Source: Pseudisothecium myosuroides (lineage: Eukaryota; Streptophyta; Bryopsida; Hypnales; Lembophyllaceae). Taken from it: a stretch of DNA of 64,000 bases. This document shows positions 34,959-48,560 of this stretch, one piece after another; the first letter of the stretch is position 1, and the number at the start of each line of letters is the position of its first letter. The stretch lies in contig OX637292.1 of assembly GCA_951799445.1 (NCBI GenBank), positions 3,971,296-4,035,295 on the forward strand, in the 5' to 3' direction. The notes beneath the pieces were generated by a model. It saw only the letters and a list, made by a program, of their open reading frames with translations. It searched no databases and was not told the origin of the DNA. A program made the position numbers and the translations under genes.

Positions 34959-35833
34959 TTAATCCCTAAAGGACCAAGGCCTTTTTTTGCCAAAAAACAC
35001 TCAAAACTGCCATATCTATAGCAAAGAGTAAAAAAAAATTGATTTTTTTTTCCACATCTAACCATAGGATCTTACACCTAACTAGTATGAGAGTGTGTGG
35101 AAAAAATTTCAGAATTTTTGACTGCACAGATTGCAAGATATTTGCATTTAAAGTGAAAAAAATAAGTTTTTCAGCACATTGTAAGACTAGATTTTTTGAC
35201 TCTAAGCATTTTTAACTTAAAATTTTTGCACTACAGAGTTTTGAGCTTTAAATCTTTATAGTGGAGAATTGAGTTGAGAGTCTAGGGGAGAAGTAAGTAC
35301 AAGATAGAAGGAAAATCTAAAATATTCATATATTTTAGATGGAATTAAAATGCACTAATCCCAATGGTGAGATTGTTCTAACAAGTAAATAAGACCATGT
35401 AAAAAAAATTGAAAAAATTGAAAAAATTGCATTTAGAAATGAATCCTACAAGTTATTTTTTTCAAGAAGATGCTCTAACTGCCTGAAAAACAAGAATGTC
35501 CATATTTTTCTCATAACAAATCCAAATGAAATGAATCAAAGCTTTCCAGATAGACAAAAATATAATCTATGAGAAAAAAATATTAAAAAAAAAATTCAAA
35601 TTTTTGTCCATTTTTTTTGTTGCCCGGGCTGCCCCCCGTCCCCTCGTTTGAGCTTATTTGGTCATAACTATTGTTCCCGGGCACCAATTGTAAAAAAAAT
35701 TATATACCCACAAAGCTTATCAGTTTTTCTATCTCCAAAAAAGTTTCAAAAATCACGACAAAATTTCAGCCCGTAGGTACCTGCCCGAAAACACATTTGT
35801 CCTTGGAAGGGACAATGGTCCTTTAGGGGTTAA
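34959..35833. mobile_element. TTAA-bounded element, CCCTAAAGGACC family
   Basis: TTAATCCCTAAAGGACCAAG at the left pairs with GGTCCTTTAGGGGTTAA at the right. The 875-bp interior is highly similar, in the same orientation, to 36,039-36,952 (shared TAACCATAGGATCTTACACC, TAGTGGAGAATTGAGTTGA, GGTACCTGCC). Confidence 0.75.
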
Positions 35834-36038
35834 ACCTTGAAAGCCGAAGCGGACGTTTTGTGTCCGATGGATGACAAGGAATCAAATTATATAGGACTGA
35901 AGTGCAACTATTCATCCTCAAAATTTGTTGTGGAAAAGGAAGATCTTCTACAGTAGTTTGACTTGCACTGCAATTTTGGAGACTATTGATTCACACAGAA
36001 ATAGAAGAGGATGATTTCAAGGGTCACCCTATCGACGT

Positions 36039-36952
36039 TTAACCCCTACAGGCCCAAGGCCTTTTTTCAGCAAAAAAACACTAAAAACTGCCATTCCTAT
36101 AGCAAACAATAAAAAAAATTGAATTTTTTTTTTTTCACATCTAACCGTAGGATCTTACACCTAACTAGTATGAAAATATATGGAAAAAATTTCAGAATTT
36201 TTGACCGCACAGATTGCAAGATATTTGCGTTTAAAGTGGAAAAAATAATTTTTTCAGGACATTGTGGGACTAGATTTTCTGACTTTGAACATTTTTAACT
36301 TAATATTTTTGCACTAAAGAGTTTTGAGCTTTAAATCTTTATAGTGGAGAATTGAGTTGAAAGTCTAGGGGAAAAAAAAACACTCAAAAGAACTTAATTA
36401 TCATTCCTAAAAAAATTGTTAAGTAGAAGTAGGTACGAGATAGAAGGAAAATCCAAAATATTTTAGATGGAATTAAAATGCACTAATCCCAATGGTGAGA
36501 TTGTTCTAGCAAGTAAACCAAACCATGAGAAATTTTTTTTTTGAAAAATTGCAAAAATAGCATTTAGAAATGAATCCTACAAGTTATTTTTTTCAAGAAG
36601 ATGCTCTAACTATCCGAAAAACAAGAATGTCCATAACTTTCTCATAACAAATCCAAATGAAATGAATCAAAACTTTCCAGATAGACAAAAATATAATCTA
36701 TGAGAAAAAAAATATTAAAAAAAAAATCAAATTTTAACCAATTTTTTTTTGCTGCTCAGGCTACCCGCCGTCCCCTGATTTGAGCTTATTTGGTCACAAC
36801 TGTTGTTCCTGGGCACCGAATGTGAAAAAAGTTATATTCCCACAAAGCTAATCAGCTTTTCTACCTCCAAAAAAAGTTTCAAAAAATCATGACAAAAATT
36901 CAGCCCATAGGTACCTGCCTAAAATCCCATTTATATGGGCCTTAAGGGTTAA
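36039..36952. mobile_element. TTAA-bounded element, CCCTAAAGGACC family
   Basis: The left end is TTAACCCCTACAGGCCCAAG; the right end is TGGGCCTTAAGGGTTAA. It is a close relative of the element 200 bp to its left. No coding frame. Confidence 0.75.
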
Positions 36953-37680
36953 GGGTTAAATGTCTATTGGTACTCTTTGAAAATGCCCCCAAAATTCCAA
37001 ATTTTAGTACTCCAAAATTGCACTTTGAAAAGGGCTCTAAAACTCAAAGTTTCTCAAATGATAAGAGTGCACCAAACTCTACTTACAACGTGAACCAAGT
37101 TTTAAAAATGTTATTTTCAAACTTAATCTAGAACATTTTGTCCAACACAAAAGTCATTTGGGGAAGAAGGGAGTAGTACTCACGTCCGTACAGAACACGA
37201 CAGTGTCTACAAAATATGCACAAAATTAAGCTTCCAGGCTCAACAAAATCAGCTTAACATTATTGCCAATTTACTATACAAGTGAGCAGGGCAGAGGTTA
37301 CACAGAACTCTCCCCACAACTTATGCCACCCGGCTTGTATCAAATCCAAATGCCTGCTTGAGGATGATGTGTAAAGAGCCCATCCTTAAACCTGAGAATT
37401 ACCCACGACGAGGACAGGGTCGGGGCAAACATCATCTCACTAAGATTAATCCCAAAGTTGAACTGTATCCAACCTCGCTCAACAGGACAAACGAGTGCCA
37501 AGGCGGCAAGGACTAAGAAAATTACAACATTGACTTGAGCGGCAGAACACGTGGGATCTGCAGTATCGATCCTTATATACGTTCGTTAACCAAGAATAAA
37601 TGCTCAGTACCGGCACTGAGTGGCCAACTAAATGTAGAACCCAACAGGGACCTCGAATGCCCCTAACAAAGCCAATCCAT
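36953..37680. other. 3' flank of the YKT6 gene
   Basis: The part nearest the stop codon (about 37,200-37,680) is less AT-rich and probably holds the YKT6 3' UTR on the - strand. No other gene is visible. Confidence 0.45.
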
Positions 37681-39409
37681 TTATAAAATGGTGCAGCACT
37701 GATTTGCCTTCTTGGCTTGCTTGTAGAACATCTGCAACCCAGTAAAACATGTACCAACTTCAGTGACATTTGCAATTGGAAAAAAGCCACATTGACGAAT
37801 CCTTCATACAGACTAAATCAATATCAACATCAGATACTTTTCTCCCTTCCAACATATACAGGAAACAAATATTATATAGCAACGGTAGGTTGAAGTAGAG
37901 AGGTATATGTACCTGAGAAGCTGAGCTTAAGTCGTTACTCTTATCAACGAGGTTATCGAGATTCTCCCCACGTTTAAGCACACTTTCAATTGTTTTATGC
38001 TGCAAGTACACAAACATCGACAATCCCATAAGTTTATTACATGAAGCAAAAAATTGTTGATAGAAGGACCGCTTAATTGCTCATACACCGAAAGCACTTG
38101 CACTAAAAGCTAATACAAAGAAAAAGAAAAGAAAAAAATTTGAGACCACTGCAAAATTACAACAAGTAGCCAACATAAATTTGTGAAAGCAGTGACGATT
38201 GGTTTCAAATCAAAGACTTTTATACTCCAGCACAGTATTAGATCTCCTCCGTCCGAGAAGATCTAATTATAAAGGTATATCGGGAAAGTGACGAAGGGGA
38301 ATTGCCATACCAGTATAACTTTCGTCTCATCCAGATCTTTCTGAATCTTGGCCAGCTTGTCAGCCTCAGTAGGATTCTGTAGTATTCACCACTCAATTGC
38401 CTCAGCAACAACGACAAAAGCCCCTTCTCACCATCAACTCTCTCCATTTCAAGAGATCATAAATTCGAAGGATAAGCCTTCGTGAAAGTCAAAATGAAAT
38501 AACCCTTTGAGCATTCTATACCCTCGCACCCAAATGAAACTCCGCTTGAAAACAAACCTGGTACTTCACAAGAGCTTCTGGTAGATAAGGCCAGGCGTCA
38601 GTGCTGTCTGCGGTTTTGGTCTTCCAAGAATCTCCAAAAGTCTTCTGATACTCATCTAACACCTGCCAAGCGAAGTCAAACATTCAATCATTATTCCTTA
38701 ACCACGAGAAACACAGATGCAGACTAGCAGCGAAAAAAGGAATACTCTGAATAAATTGACCATCCAAGAGCACATTGTAACATGTCAATCGTGACAGATT
38801 ACAATCCAATTCAATCTGATGCCTAGACTCTGATGGGCGACACCGTAATATTGACAAGGAAAGAAGGCGAAAACCCTAATTAGCAAATTTCTAGTGGAAA
38901 CTAGAAACACTCAACAAACCTTGTTGATAACGGAGAATGCACTCCTCAGAGGGTACTCTTTGTCGGCAAACACGAGCCCGCAAAGCCCATTTCGGTTGTA
39001 GCAATGCACCACGTACTCTGTTTGCAGAGCATCACACACACATACAAGAAAAAAAAAGCAGTTCACTTAGAGCCTCTAATGCAAACATTCTTAATTTTCA
39101 AGTCGACAGTCTCACAACTAAACTATCTGAGATCAGAAATCCCCAAAACTTATACTCCGTATTACATTGTGTTAAGAAATTAAAAATGAACCAGCCAAGG
39201 GACAAATACTCACCATCTTGTTCAACCGACTGGCGTTGTCCAAGAGGAGTCCGTCCAGATATAGTCCGCGACGCAAACAAAATAAACTCCTTCGCGGCTT
39301 GGCGTTGGAAAAAACCAAAGTGAGACACATCCGAAACATTGGCTAACATCAACGACTCGCCCCCTTGAACCGCAGGCGCTTTCAACAGCAATATCGCAGT
39401 GATCTTCAT
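37681..39409 (-). CDS. YKT6: YKT6 R-SNARE (longin domain), complete, six exons
   Basis: YKT6 is a prenylated R-SNARE acting in ER-Golgi, endosomal, vacuolar and autophagic membrane fusion. Exons on the - strand: 39409-39214, 39017-38920, 38662-38558, 38376-38311, 37999-37913, 37731-37681. All junctions are GT-AG and phases fit, giving 200 residues, the usual family length. The longin domain begins [10 protein letters not shown] and includes [13 protein letters not shown] and [11 protein letters not shown] (about 1-130). The SNARE helix follows, with the zero-layer arginine in [14 protein letters not shown] (Arg165). There is no transmembrane segment; the protein ends CCTIL, a palmitoylation plus prenylation signal (CAAX Cys197). 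I chose the start because MKIT is the conserved N-terminus of the family. No truncation or odd residue seen. Confidence 0.96.
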
Positions 39410-40230
39410 CGCTTCTCCAAATTCACTTTCCCTCGTCAATCCCTTTCTTCCCGAAAACCAAACCCTAAATTCAATAAAAATATTCAATTCTGCAGGAATC
39501 ACAGCAACACCGATCTGTTCAGCAATATTCCAATAGAAACGTCTCAAAGCATCAAATCAGAGACTAAAATTCACTCTTCAGAATGCCGCAATCACCATTT
39601 CGTAAACCCTAACACACCGCTTCAGTCAGACCCAAAAAGAAACACCAAACAATCTACTAACCGGAAGATTTTCATTCCTCTAAAACCTCGAAAATAGCTC
39701 TCCAAGGCAATCTAAGAAGTAAAAAAAAAAAATTAATTTAAAAAAAAAAAAATCTCCAAAAAGCAAGTCCCAAAATTGGAGCAAAACTGGAGCGAAACTG
39801 GAGCAAAAAGACTGAGAAAAACGCTACAAGAAACGCGGAAACGAGCCGATCTAGGAGAAGAAGACAATGAAGTGAACATGAAGATATGAGGGAAGCGGGG
39901 AGCAGCTTACCAGCACAAGAATGCAAAACAATGAGGAACCGCGGAGGAAACGCAAGCAAAGTGAGAGTGATGAGCGTAGCTGAGGAACACTTGGAGGAGG
40001 GGCAAAAGGGAAGCGAAAGCCCGCCGCTGAGAACCTTCGTGGCCCAGGTGTCGCTGGCTCCCCGGTTCTCTTCCGAGATGTCCGGGTATCTGGTCCGCAG
40101 CCTTTATTGGGCTCTGTCCACGCGGCTCTGAGCTGGCACATCCCGATGTTTGGGTAAGGGCCGGTGTATAATTCACCAATGGAACACGGCAAACGCCTCG
40201 GCAAATATATTACTATCTTTTGATTGGTGT
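39410..40230 (-). promoter_or_regulatory. 5' leader, possible leader intron and promoter of YKT6
   Basis: On the - strand a donor CTG|GTAAGC near 39,907 and an acceptor-like TTTAG near 39,470 would define a leader intron of about 0.44 kb. The stretch 39,900-40,150 is GC-rich as expected for a leader exon or core promoter. Telo-box-like AAACCCTAA words lie at 39,466-39,474 and 39,604-39,612, and a CCAAT word at about 40,176. These are sequence matches only. Confidence 0.4.
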
Positions 40231-42166
40231 GGAATTACAACTTGAAAATATTATCAAAAAATCATTCAAGTAAACAGAAGAAAATACGGATTTGGACTTT
40301 GGAACCTCAAGGCTAGATCCCATAAGAAGCAAGCTAGAAGAAAGAATGCAAAATCAGGGAAATGGTGTTGCAATTTGGCTTGTCTTTCCATGATTTTTTA
40401 TTTCTAGATATTTTTATCCATTCCAAATCTATATTTTCTTGCGTTAATTTGTATGAGTTTTTATGGATTGCAACCAATGATATTTTTAAGTTTTAATTCT
40501 AATACATTGAGTAGATGTTATTTGGAGAGAATTTATAAATTCAAACGTCAAATGTATATTACATTAAGTGGATAGCTTTTATATTTCCAATATAAAAAAG
40601 AATTCTATTTTCCAAATTTTTGTAGTTTTATCAATTACTCAAAGGCATAACAATTTTTTGGTTAAAATTTTTTTAGATATTTTTTGTTGAAGTTATTTCC
40701 ATTCCTAAAATAACCAATCATCCTTCAATGCTAATATTATTGCAAAGTAGAATCTACAAAAAATTAGAAAGTTATTTTATGTAAACAAATAGTGATTTCA
40801 TTTATTCTTTTTTGGTGAATGTCAATTTTATAACTATTTTCCATTTATTGTACAATCCTACTTATAATATACAATTTTTTTTGAAAAATTAATATTATTT
40901 ATTTATATTTAGAATTGAATTTGTACAAAATTCTACCCTCAAGTCTTCTCCATTGGACTTTGGTATACTAAACCAAAATGGTTATTTAGTATTGTCCATT
41001 TTATTTCTCACAAGCACAAACTAATATACATCACAATAAAAAAAATTGGACACTCCAATTATTCATCAAGTTTATTTGGCATTGATGTTAATTGTTGTAG
41101 AGAATACCATTTAATATCTTGATGTTTAGGATGGTATAATATTAATAAACTATATTATATTATCATTATTATATATTATACTATAAATATTACTATATAA
41201 TAAATAATAATAAATTATTATTATTTTATTGTAAAAATAACACCCTAATTATCTACTCGAATTTTAATGTAGACCATATCAATTTTCTAAACATCCAATT
41301 ATCCACCCATACTAAATAATCATTTTGGGGTAGTACTATGAGCCTTCTTTGGAAGGACAAAAAATTAAAGCTCCATTCTAAATTTAACCTTGAAAAAAAA
41401 ACATGAACAAATAATTTTTGTTGACGATAAAATTTGATAATTTTGAATTCATATTTGCAATCAAAGGTCACAAATGAATGATATTCAAAATTAAAGGCAA
41501 GTTTTTAGATCCAAGAACATGGGGAATTTTCACCCCCAAAAAAGGAGATGGGGTGAACCAACCCCCTTGCTTGTCCTCCCAAAGTCTCCAATTTTTTTCC
41601 CACATGTGCGTGTTAAAAAAAAGAATCCCTATTTTGTACTCAATTAATCTATCTTCTACACCACCCTCATAGAAGCTAATTTGGGGCCTCCAATTACAAA
41701 TATGAATTCAAAATTTTCAAATTTTATTATGCGTAGCAAATAAGAAGGTCCTACATTTTTCCCAAATATAAAAACGGGGATGAGCAAGGGAATCGGTTCA
41801 CCCCAGCCCCAAAAGGCTTCTAACACTATTTTAGACACCTCCCTCTCCATCCACAGTAAGTTATCCCACGTGAAGGTCAAATTCATGTAAGGTACGTAAA
41901 TTGGACACTTGTTGTGGATCTCTTAATCTAGAGGGTGTCTAGAAAAAAAATTATGTACGCTTGATAGGAACTAGGTTAGAAAACCAAGAAAATTGGTTTC
42001 ATATTTTTTTGACTTTGTATGAATATAATACAAATGTTTTTAAACAACTATGTAGATTCAACTACTGTGGACCGTAGACTAACATATAAGTGATCACGAA
42101 ATAGGGAAAAAGCAACAGACCATATCTTGCATTACACATGGGATATTGTGCAAATAAATGTATTTA
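40231..42166. other. Very AT-rich intergenic DNA; diverged MITE relative at about 41,500-41,890
   Basis: 40,400-41,250 is nearly pure A/T with ATTATTATA runs. The block 41,500-41,890 shares a segment (AATTTGGGGCCTC, CAAATATGAATTCAAAA) with the Mutator-type MITE at 63,407-63,666, but I could not place its ends. Confidence 0.45.
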
Positions 42167-42605
42167 GAGCATCTCCACTCTTGCTCTGAAAAATCAGCAC
42201 GGAAAACTACTTGTAGAGGTCTTCCAATATGAAAAATGTGGCCTTTGTTGAATACTTCCCCATCCATACCCGCACTCAAGCCCCACCTAAAACTGTGAAT
42301 TTCTATACTTGTTCTTGATTTCTAAATTTTCAAATACTTTTCTGTCATGGTTCATTGTGCGGCACTGTTCAGTGCTTGGCACCAACCCAAATCAAGTGTG
42401 TAAAGACGTAAGACAAGGATTCTATGACAAAAAAATGGGTTGCAGGAGAAGTGAGCGGGCTTTGGATTGTTGCACTCAAGTAACTTGTTTTTCCATGGCC
42501 GAACTATTGCAACCAAATTGGGTGGTCGCAATGGAGGAGAAAAACAAGTTCGGGCTCACAATACATCACCCCAGGATTATTTTCAGGGCAAGAGTGGAGA
42601 TGCTC
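42167..42605. mobile_element. PIF/Harbinger (Tourist)-type MITE, TSD TTA
   Basis: Ends GAGCATCTCCACTCTTG and CAAGAGTGGAGATGCTC are exact inverses, with TTA on both sides (42,164-42,166; 42,606-42,608). The open frame that crosses its right end has no protein resemblance and is treated as chance. Confidence 0.85.
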
Positions 42606-42709
42606 TTAATTGAACAAAGTTGTCACCGAGAGGTCTTTGACGTCACCATCCCCGCACATTAGTGTGGAACAGGTGGTCTTGCAAATATGATAGCCTATTT
42701 ACGGAAATA

Positions 42710-43012
42710 CATTAGAGGAGATTTGAGGGGTCCAAGAGACTGCGAGTTCCCAGGCTATGGGAACTGCAAGAACTGCCTGGGAATTGTAATCTGACGTGGC
42801 CAAGAGACTGCCACGTCAAAAAAGAAATTTTAATTTTAATTTTTTTTTAATTAATTAATTTTTAGTATATACATTTTTTTAAATTTAATTTTTTTTTAAA
42901 TAATTTTTTTTAATTATTATTATTATTTTAATATTTTGAAGAGAATGCGCTCGTTCTCTATAGGGGAAAAAACCCGAAACAGTCTCTTGGACCCCTCATA
43001 TCTCTTCCAATG
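42710..43012. mobile_element. CATTAG-family MITE
   Basis: Starts CATTAGAGGAGATTTGAGG, ends ATCTCTTCCAATG. Contains CTGACGTGGCCAAGAG with its inverse CTGCCACGTCA, and GGTCCAAGAGACTG inverted as CAGTCTCTTGGACC near the ends. Confidence 0.75.
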
Positions 43013-43369
43013 ACAACAAACATCTTTCCTTCATTTCTATGGGAGAGTTATAATTTGGACCCTTATATGTTGAGAAATAATTATTGAAGGAACTAAATTT
43101 GGACCAACAGCTGCGTCATTTGTGGTCGTTGTGAAAACCTAAATGGGGCAACAATTCATAGGCAATTGGACTAAGATTCAAATTAGAGATATGTTATGAT
43201 CGTAATTTGATTCTAATTGAAGCAATTGAGCCTATGCAATATAAGGCTCAACTTTGGGCTTGAAGAAACCTTTAGCAATTTGGTTTAGATTTCAAGAAAT
43301 TTTTGCACTTGTCATGAAGAAGAAAGTTGTTCATCATCTTGTTTTCCTAGCTACTCAATACAATTGTGA

Positions 43370-43637
43370 CATTAGAAGAGATTTTGAGGGTCGGAAGAGT
43401 GTAAGTTCCCAGTCTATAAAAACTCTAGGACTGCGCACTCTAACGCGATCAAGAGAATGCCACATCAGAAATTAATATTTAGTTTTTAATTTTTTAATTT
43501 TTAATTTTTAATTTTTTTAAAATAGATTATTTTTATTATTTTTATTATTTTAATTTTATTCTAACTACGTACTGCAATTCCCAGTAAGGGAAACAGGGCT
43601 GAAACAGCCCTTCCTTGCCTACAAATCTTTGCTAATG
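43370..43637. mobile_element. CATTAG-family MITE
   Basis: Starts CATTAGAAGAGATTTTGAGG and ends CAAATCTTTGCTAATG. The same layout as the copy 360 bp to the left, but diverged; the central GTGGC word is changed to GCGATC. Confidence 0.7.
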
Positions 43638-45710
43638 ACTCATGCACATGGATGTCACATTGGCTTGTCTAAATGGAAAAAATGCAAAAACGGTCTACTT
43701 TTTTCAAGCAAATGGTTTGATCCTTACTCTCATCATTTACTTCTCATCCCCACAACAATTGCAAAGGCAAGACTGATAACTACAAACAAATCTAAAGCCT
43801 AGAAAGATTACTTGCAGAAAATGCCAATGATGTAAAAGTCATCAAGTTCTGAAATAATTATCAAATCTTCCTTAATCACTTTGTGCACATTAACCTCAAA
43901 TCCGACTTTGAATACATGTGGAAGGTGGATACACTTGACTATTTTTTGAATATTTCTTCCTAGGCTTGTGTAACTTTATTAGAAGTTCTTGCATCCAAAT
44001 TTTGACCTTCAAATTTTCATTTTTGGGTCGGAAATAGTACTGACCTCCAAAATGGCTTAAGTAGACAATCAATTGGAGGCAATTTAAAAATAGTAAAATA
44101 ATTGGAAAAAATTGGAAAAAATTACTCAATGTGTACAACTACTACATGGACATTCATTTCAAATTTTACAAAAAAACAGATATACAATGCAAAAGTTATG
44201 AGTAAAAAAACACATTTCTAAGGCCAAGGGGACAAACCAAAAAGGATAAGTGTTTCTTGCAACGACTTTATCCTTAAGCTTTGGTTTTGGTTAAGTAGTT
44301 TAAGTGGAGTCGATGTAAAGGACATAGTGTTGATGGATCCAAGAGTTTTTTCCAAGCATTGTTGCTTTATATTCCAAATTTTGAAGAGCAAATCAAGAGG
44401 GGAACTTTAAAGCTAACTTTTTATGATTAATTCTATTACAAGTTGAAGTTGTAAGCCAATATCACAAGATCTCAAAGGCCTAAAGTATAAGTTAGAGTGA
44501 CAATGTGACAATGAAGATGATATAATTCAATCCTTTATTAGACTACACTAATTTATCCAATGTGTAAGGGCGCAAAATTAGTGTCTATATCTCCAAAATA
44601 TGTGAAAACTAATAAAACATAGTATTATCTTAATTTGCACCAATTATAATAGTGAGACTTTAGTAAACTAGCATCACATGAAATCATGATAAAGAAAAGA
44701 AGTATACTTTAATCTTTAAAGGACAATAAAAGCTCATGACTATATATATACTCATCCATTAATATATTTTACTCAATATATTCTATTCTACTAAAACATA
44801 AAAATCATTGATGTTAATTTCTTTATAAAAATGTAATGATGTATCTTCTATACATTATAACATCTATTTTTTTGTTGTAAAGACTTATAAAGATTTAAAA
44901 TTACTAGGTTTGCTAATAAATAAATGGAATTGAAAATTCATATCAAATATTTAAAATCCGTTAAACAAAAATTTAAAAATTTCACCATATATATGTGGAT
45001 TTGATATTACTATAGTAAAAATCAAATTTCCATCTCATTCTATATTTAGAAATATAATGAATGGTCTCTCGACTTTGAATTGAAGAAATTACTCGGTTTA
45101 CAAATTTTATAATTTTTTCAATTACAATAGAAATTAGAATTAACAAGCTTCATTTTTAGTTTTATAAAGTATTAAATATTATTTTGTCAAGGTTTAAATC
45201 AAGTTTTAGGATCAAATTTACAAATACTATAAAAAAAAATAGACTATGCAATATTGTACAATAGTTGCTATAAATTCTAAAATAAACGTTGTGCAAATTT
45301 GAACTTAAGTAAGTAATATGACTTCAATTCTATACTTCCTTGTAGACATATAAGATTTACAAAGCTCTATCCCAAAAATTGGATAACATTTGTAATTTCT
45401 ATTGCAAGTAAAAATTATTTTACCAATTTGTAATCCATTTTTTGATTGTGGCAAGGATTAATAGTTTGATTTTTCAAGATCGCATACCAAAATTTATCTA
45501 AGAGTACTAAAAATTACACCCTTTTCTAGATAATGATGTCATTAAGCTCCTTACAATCATCACACTCTCTAACATGAATCTAACTAGTGAACAACATCAA
45601 TAGAATGTAAAAGAAGTCCATCAAACTCACTCTTTACAATCACTATTACTATTACCTCTCAAATGTCAAAGGTATTTTACAATCAAATTTTGTAATACGG
45701 AATTTGGAGG
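43638..45710. other. AT-rich intergenic DNA, nothing recognised
   Basis: No coding frames, element ends or RNA genes could be supported over these two kilobases. Confidence 0.45.
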
Positions 45711-45732
45711 GTGATAGAAGATATTAGCTATA

Positions 45733-45911
<179 letters not shown>

Positions 45912-47061
45912 GATTACTGAAAATAATTAAGTAAGAAATTAAATACCATTAAGATATGAATACTTAATATAACATAACAGGAGACTCATCATCTCCTGTG
46001 CAATTGCACCACAGGACTAAGTTTTCAAACAATTTATAAATCTAATGAATTACTAACTTCAAATTTAGAATCGAGAAAACGGACCTCTCGCGGCATCTCG
46101 CCCTGATTGATAGTAGCCAAAATCTAAGCCCCAATTTCAAAGCAAAGAAACTGTAACATGCGCCTCCTTCGACGGCAGCAATTGTTCTCCTTCGGCCTAA
46201 TTCTTGTCCATGTAACCGAGGCGAACGTTGCACTTGAAACTCATGAAAATGTACTTAATGATTTTGTGGTTGCAAATTGCAGAGCAACTCAAGAAGCTCT
46301 AAGGACTCCGGTGTGAATGAGAGGGATCGGCGTTCCCCAATGTCACATTCCCAAGATACCCTTAAATTGTCACTGAGTTGCTCGTCTGCTCCTCGTAGTG
46401 CGCTCCTTGTGCTACAGTCGTCAGCATATGTTCTTGATCGGCAGGGCTTCACTTCCGCTCTCCTACGCTCGTCACCACATTCCTGAGCTTTGTGCTGTCC
46501 CTCAAGTATTTTTCATTTGCGCACCTGGTTCTTGATCGCCTTTTCATGGATATAGAGAATCGATAAGAATGCAATGTATGAGAATTTGACATGCACCTAG
46601 ATTCTTCATTTGCGCACCTCCACTCTCATGCGCTTGTTGCCGCACTCTGAGCTCCGTGTTGTCTCTCAGGTATTCTTCATTTGCGCACCTGGTTCTTGAT
46701 TGCCTTTTCATGGATATAGGGATTCAATAAGAACGCAATGTATAAGAATTTGAATCTGAAACGCAATCACGAAACTGTGGTTTTCAATCTTTTGTATGTC
46801 TACTTGCAGTTTTGGAACAAAGTCTTTAGAAATAGAATTGATGTGAATGCACTATAATTGGAATGAAAATCACAATTGTAAAACTATGAGGACGGGGATA
46901 TTCTGTTTTCAAGTCACCAGGTGATTAGGCGATGGATTTGAATTAGAAGTTAGAGAGGGATTGGAGTATGGGGTGCTCAACAAGGATTTTCCAGAATGTC
47001 ATGTTCCCTGTTGGATATAACCTCTTGCTTTTATCCAAATGAAATTAAGAGGAAATACTTA
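45912..47061. repeat. Unrecognised moderately GC-rich segment with a 166-bp spaced duplication
   Basis: 46,484-46,592 and 46,650-46,758 share CATTTGCGCACCTGGTTCTT and CTTTTCATGGATATAG, a tandem duplication at 166-bp spacing. 46,060-46,500 has a richer base composition than its surroundings and may be an old gene remnant or leader; I recognise no protein in it. Confidence 0.45.
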
Positions 47062-47737
47062 AGGTGGGTACACCCATAATGGTGTAGTGTCTTAAACTGC
47101 CAGCTAGAATAAGCTCCTGAATGGTGTTTAAATATTTTGAAAATTGCACCTCCAAGTCTTCCGTGGTTCTTCATTGCAGCATTGGCCATTTTGGGACAAG
47201 TGATTGGCTTCTAAACTCAAAGTACAGGAGGTTTTAATAACATGAGGAGTTACTAATGCTTAAAGGCTTGTCAGAGATCAGAGATTAGTTAAAATATGCT
47301 CCCGTTAATAAATCCTCATGTCATTTCAAGCACGTGTTAGAGATCAAGAAATCATGACTCTTATTAAATCCTCATGTTATTTCATATGACTCACAGAACA
47401 TGAGGATATAAAATGGCATGAGTTTACGAGCTTGGATACTTTTTTAATAAATATGAAAAACACAATTGCACCTCCATGTCTTTTACTTCTGACATCTTGG
47501 GAGGGGGAGCTTGTGAATGTAACTACTCCTTTTTAATGCTGCCTATGAGCGGTTTCAATTACTCTACTTTCAAAACTTTGTCCCCCTACTAAGGTCTCAT
47601 TTTTGTCAGAATCAGAAAATTGATTGTGCTTAACTTCCTTTTCTACACATCTCTTTGCTCTCTTATATTCATTGTTTACTAGTTAGCCTTCAAATTCCCC
47701 ACAACCCAATTTGTGACGGTTTTGGGTGTACCCACCT
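47062..47737. mobile_element. TA-flanked MITE with ends AGGTGGGTACACCC
   Basis: The left AGGTGGGTACACCC and right GGGTGTACCCACCT are exact inverses, with TA on both sides (47,060-47,061; 47,738-47,739). The 676-bp interior has no coding frame of note. TSD and end type suggest a Tc1/mariner relative. Confidence 0.7.
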
Positions 47738-48267
47738 TAGAGAGAAGAAATTTTTATTTTTAAAAAATATTTTGACATTCTCCCTGTCAACTATCCCTTC
47801 TATTAGAAGACCCAAAGAAAATCACAGAAAGTATTTCTTTGTCAGATAATATGTATTGGGCAGCAACAATCATGTATTGGGCAGCAACAACAATTTTTCT
47901 GATGCTTTTTGAATTTCCGGCCTTTCAATTACTAATTCTAAGTTTTCTCACTGCCGATCTTCCTCCTAGTAAGTTAAGTCTACAGGTTCAACTCACATTA
48001 ACGTCAATTTCGGTAAAAATTGGCAATATTCCATTACTATGGTATGGTTTAGGTACACCAAATCTCTAGCTGTCCTAGTTTGTGGCCTGAAATTAGACCT
48101 TTGTGAAGATTTATGTCTCAATTTTTGGTTTGTGGAGTATTTCCAATTTAACAAAATTTACATTACATTGTTCATTTACAATTGGTGTTTAAATGCTTTC
48201 ACAGTTTAATAAAGGAACCAAATTTGTATTGGAAAATTGCAATTTATACCTAGCACTGGTGATAACA

Positions 48268-48560
48268 CATTAGAGAGAATTCTAGCCCTCTAAAAGGCCA
48301 TGAGTTCCCACGAGTTCTCCCACAAGTTTTGCTGAGTTCCCGACTGTTGGAAGTGCACCATTGCAGCAGGGTGACATGGCCAAACAACGGTCATATCAGA
48401 TTTTTTTTTTAAATTACTTCTTAAAATGAGATTTGAAATTTTTGTTAATTTTTTTTGAAAATATATATTTTTGACAGCCCATACCATGGTTCACAGCATG
48501 AGAATAGATTGGACAACAAGCCTGAAACGACCCTTTTTTGGCCCCAAATCCCCTCTTATG
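48268..48560. mobile_element. CATTAG-family MITE (reverse orientation)
   Basis: Starts CATTAGAGAGAATTCTAG, ends ATCCCCTCTTATG. Its left half matches the right half of the copy at 29,661, so it lies the other way round. Confidence 0.7.

Noticed and set aside
36940..36965. GGGTTAAGGGTTAA as a telomere-like repeat
   Set aside because: Only two units, not the plant TTTAGGG repeat, and explained by the end of a TTAA element next to another TTAA.
42309..42662. 117-codon + frame
   Set aside because: It mostly lies within the Tourist-type MITE and crosses its right end and target duplication; no recognisable motif.
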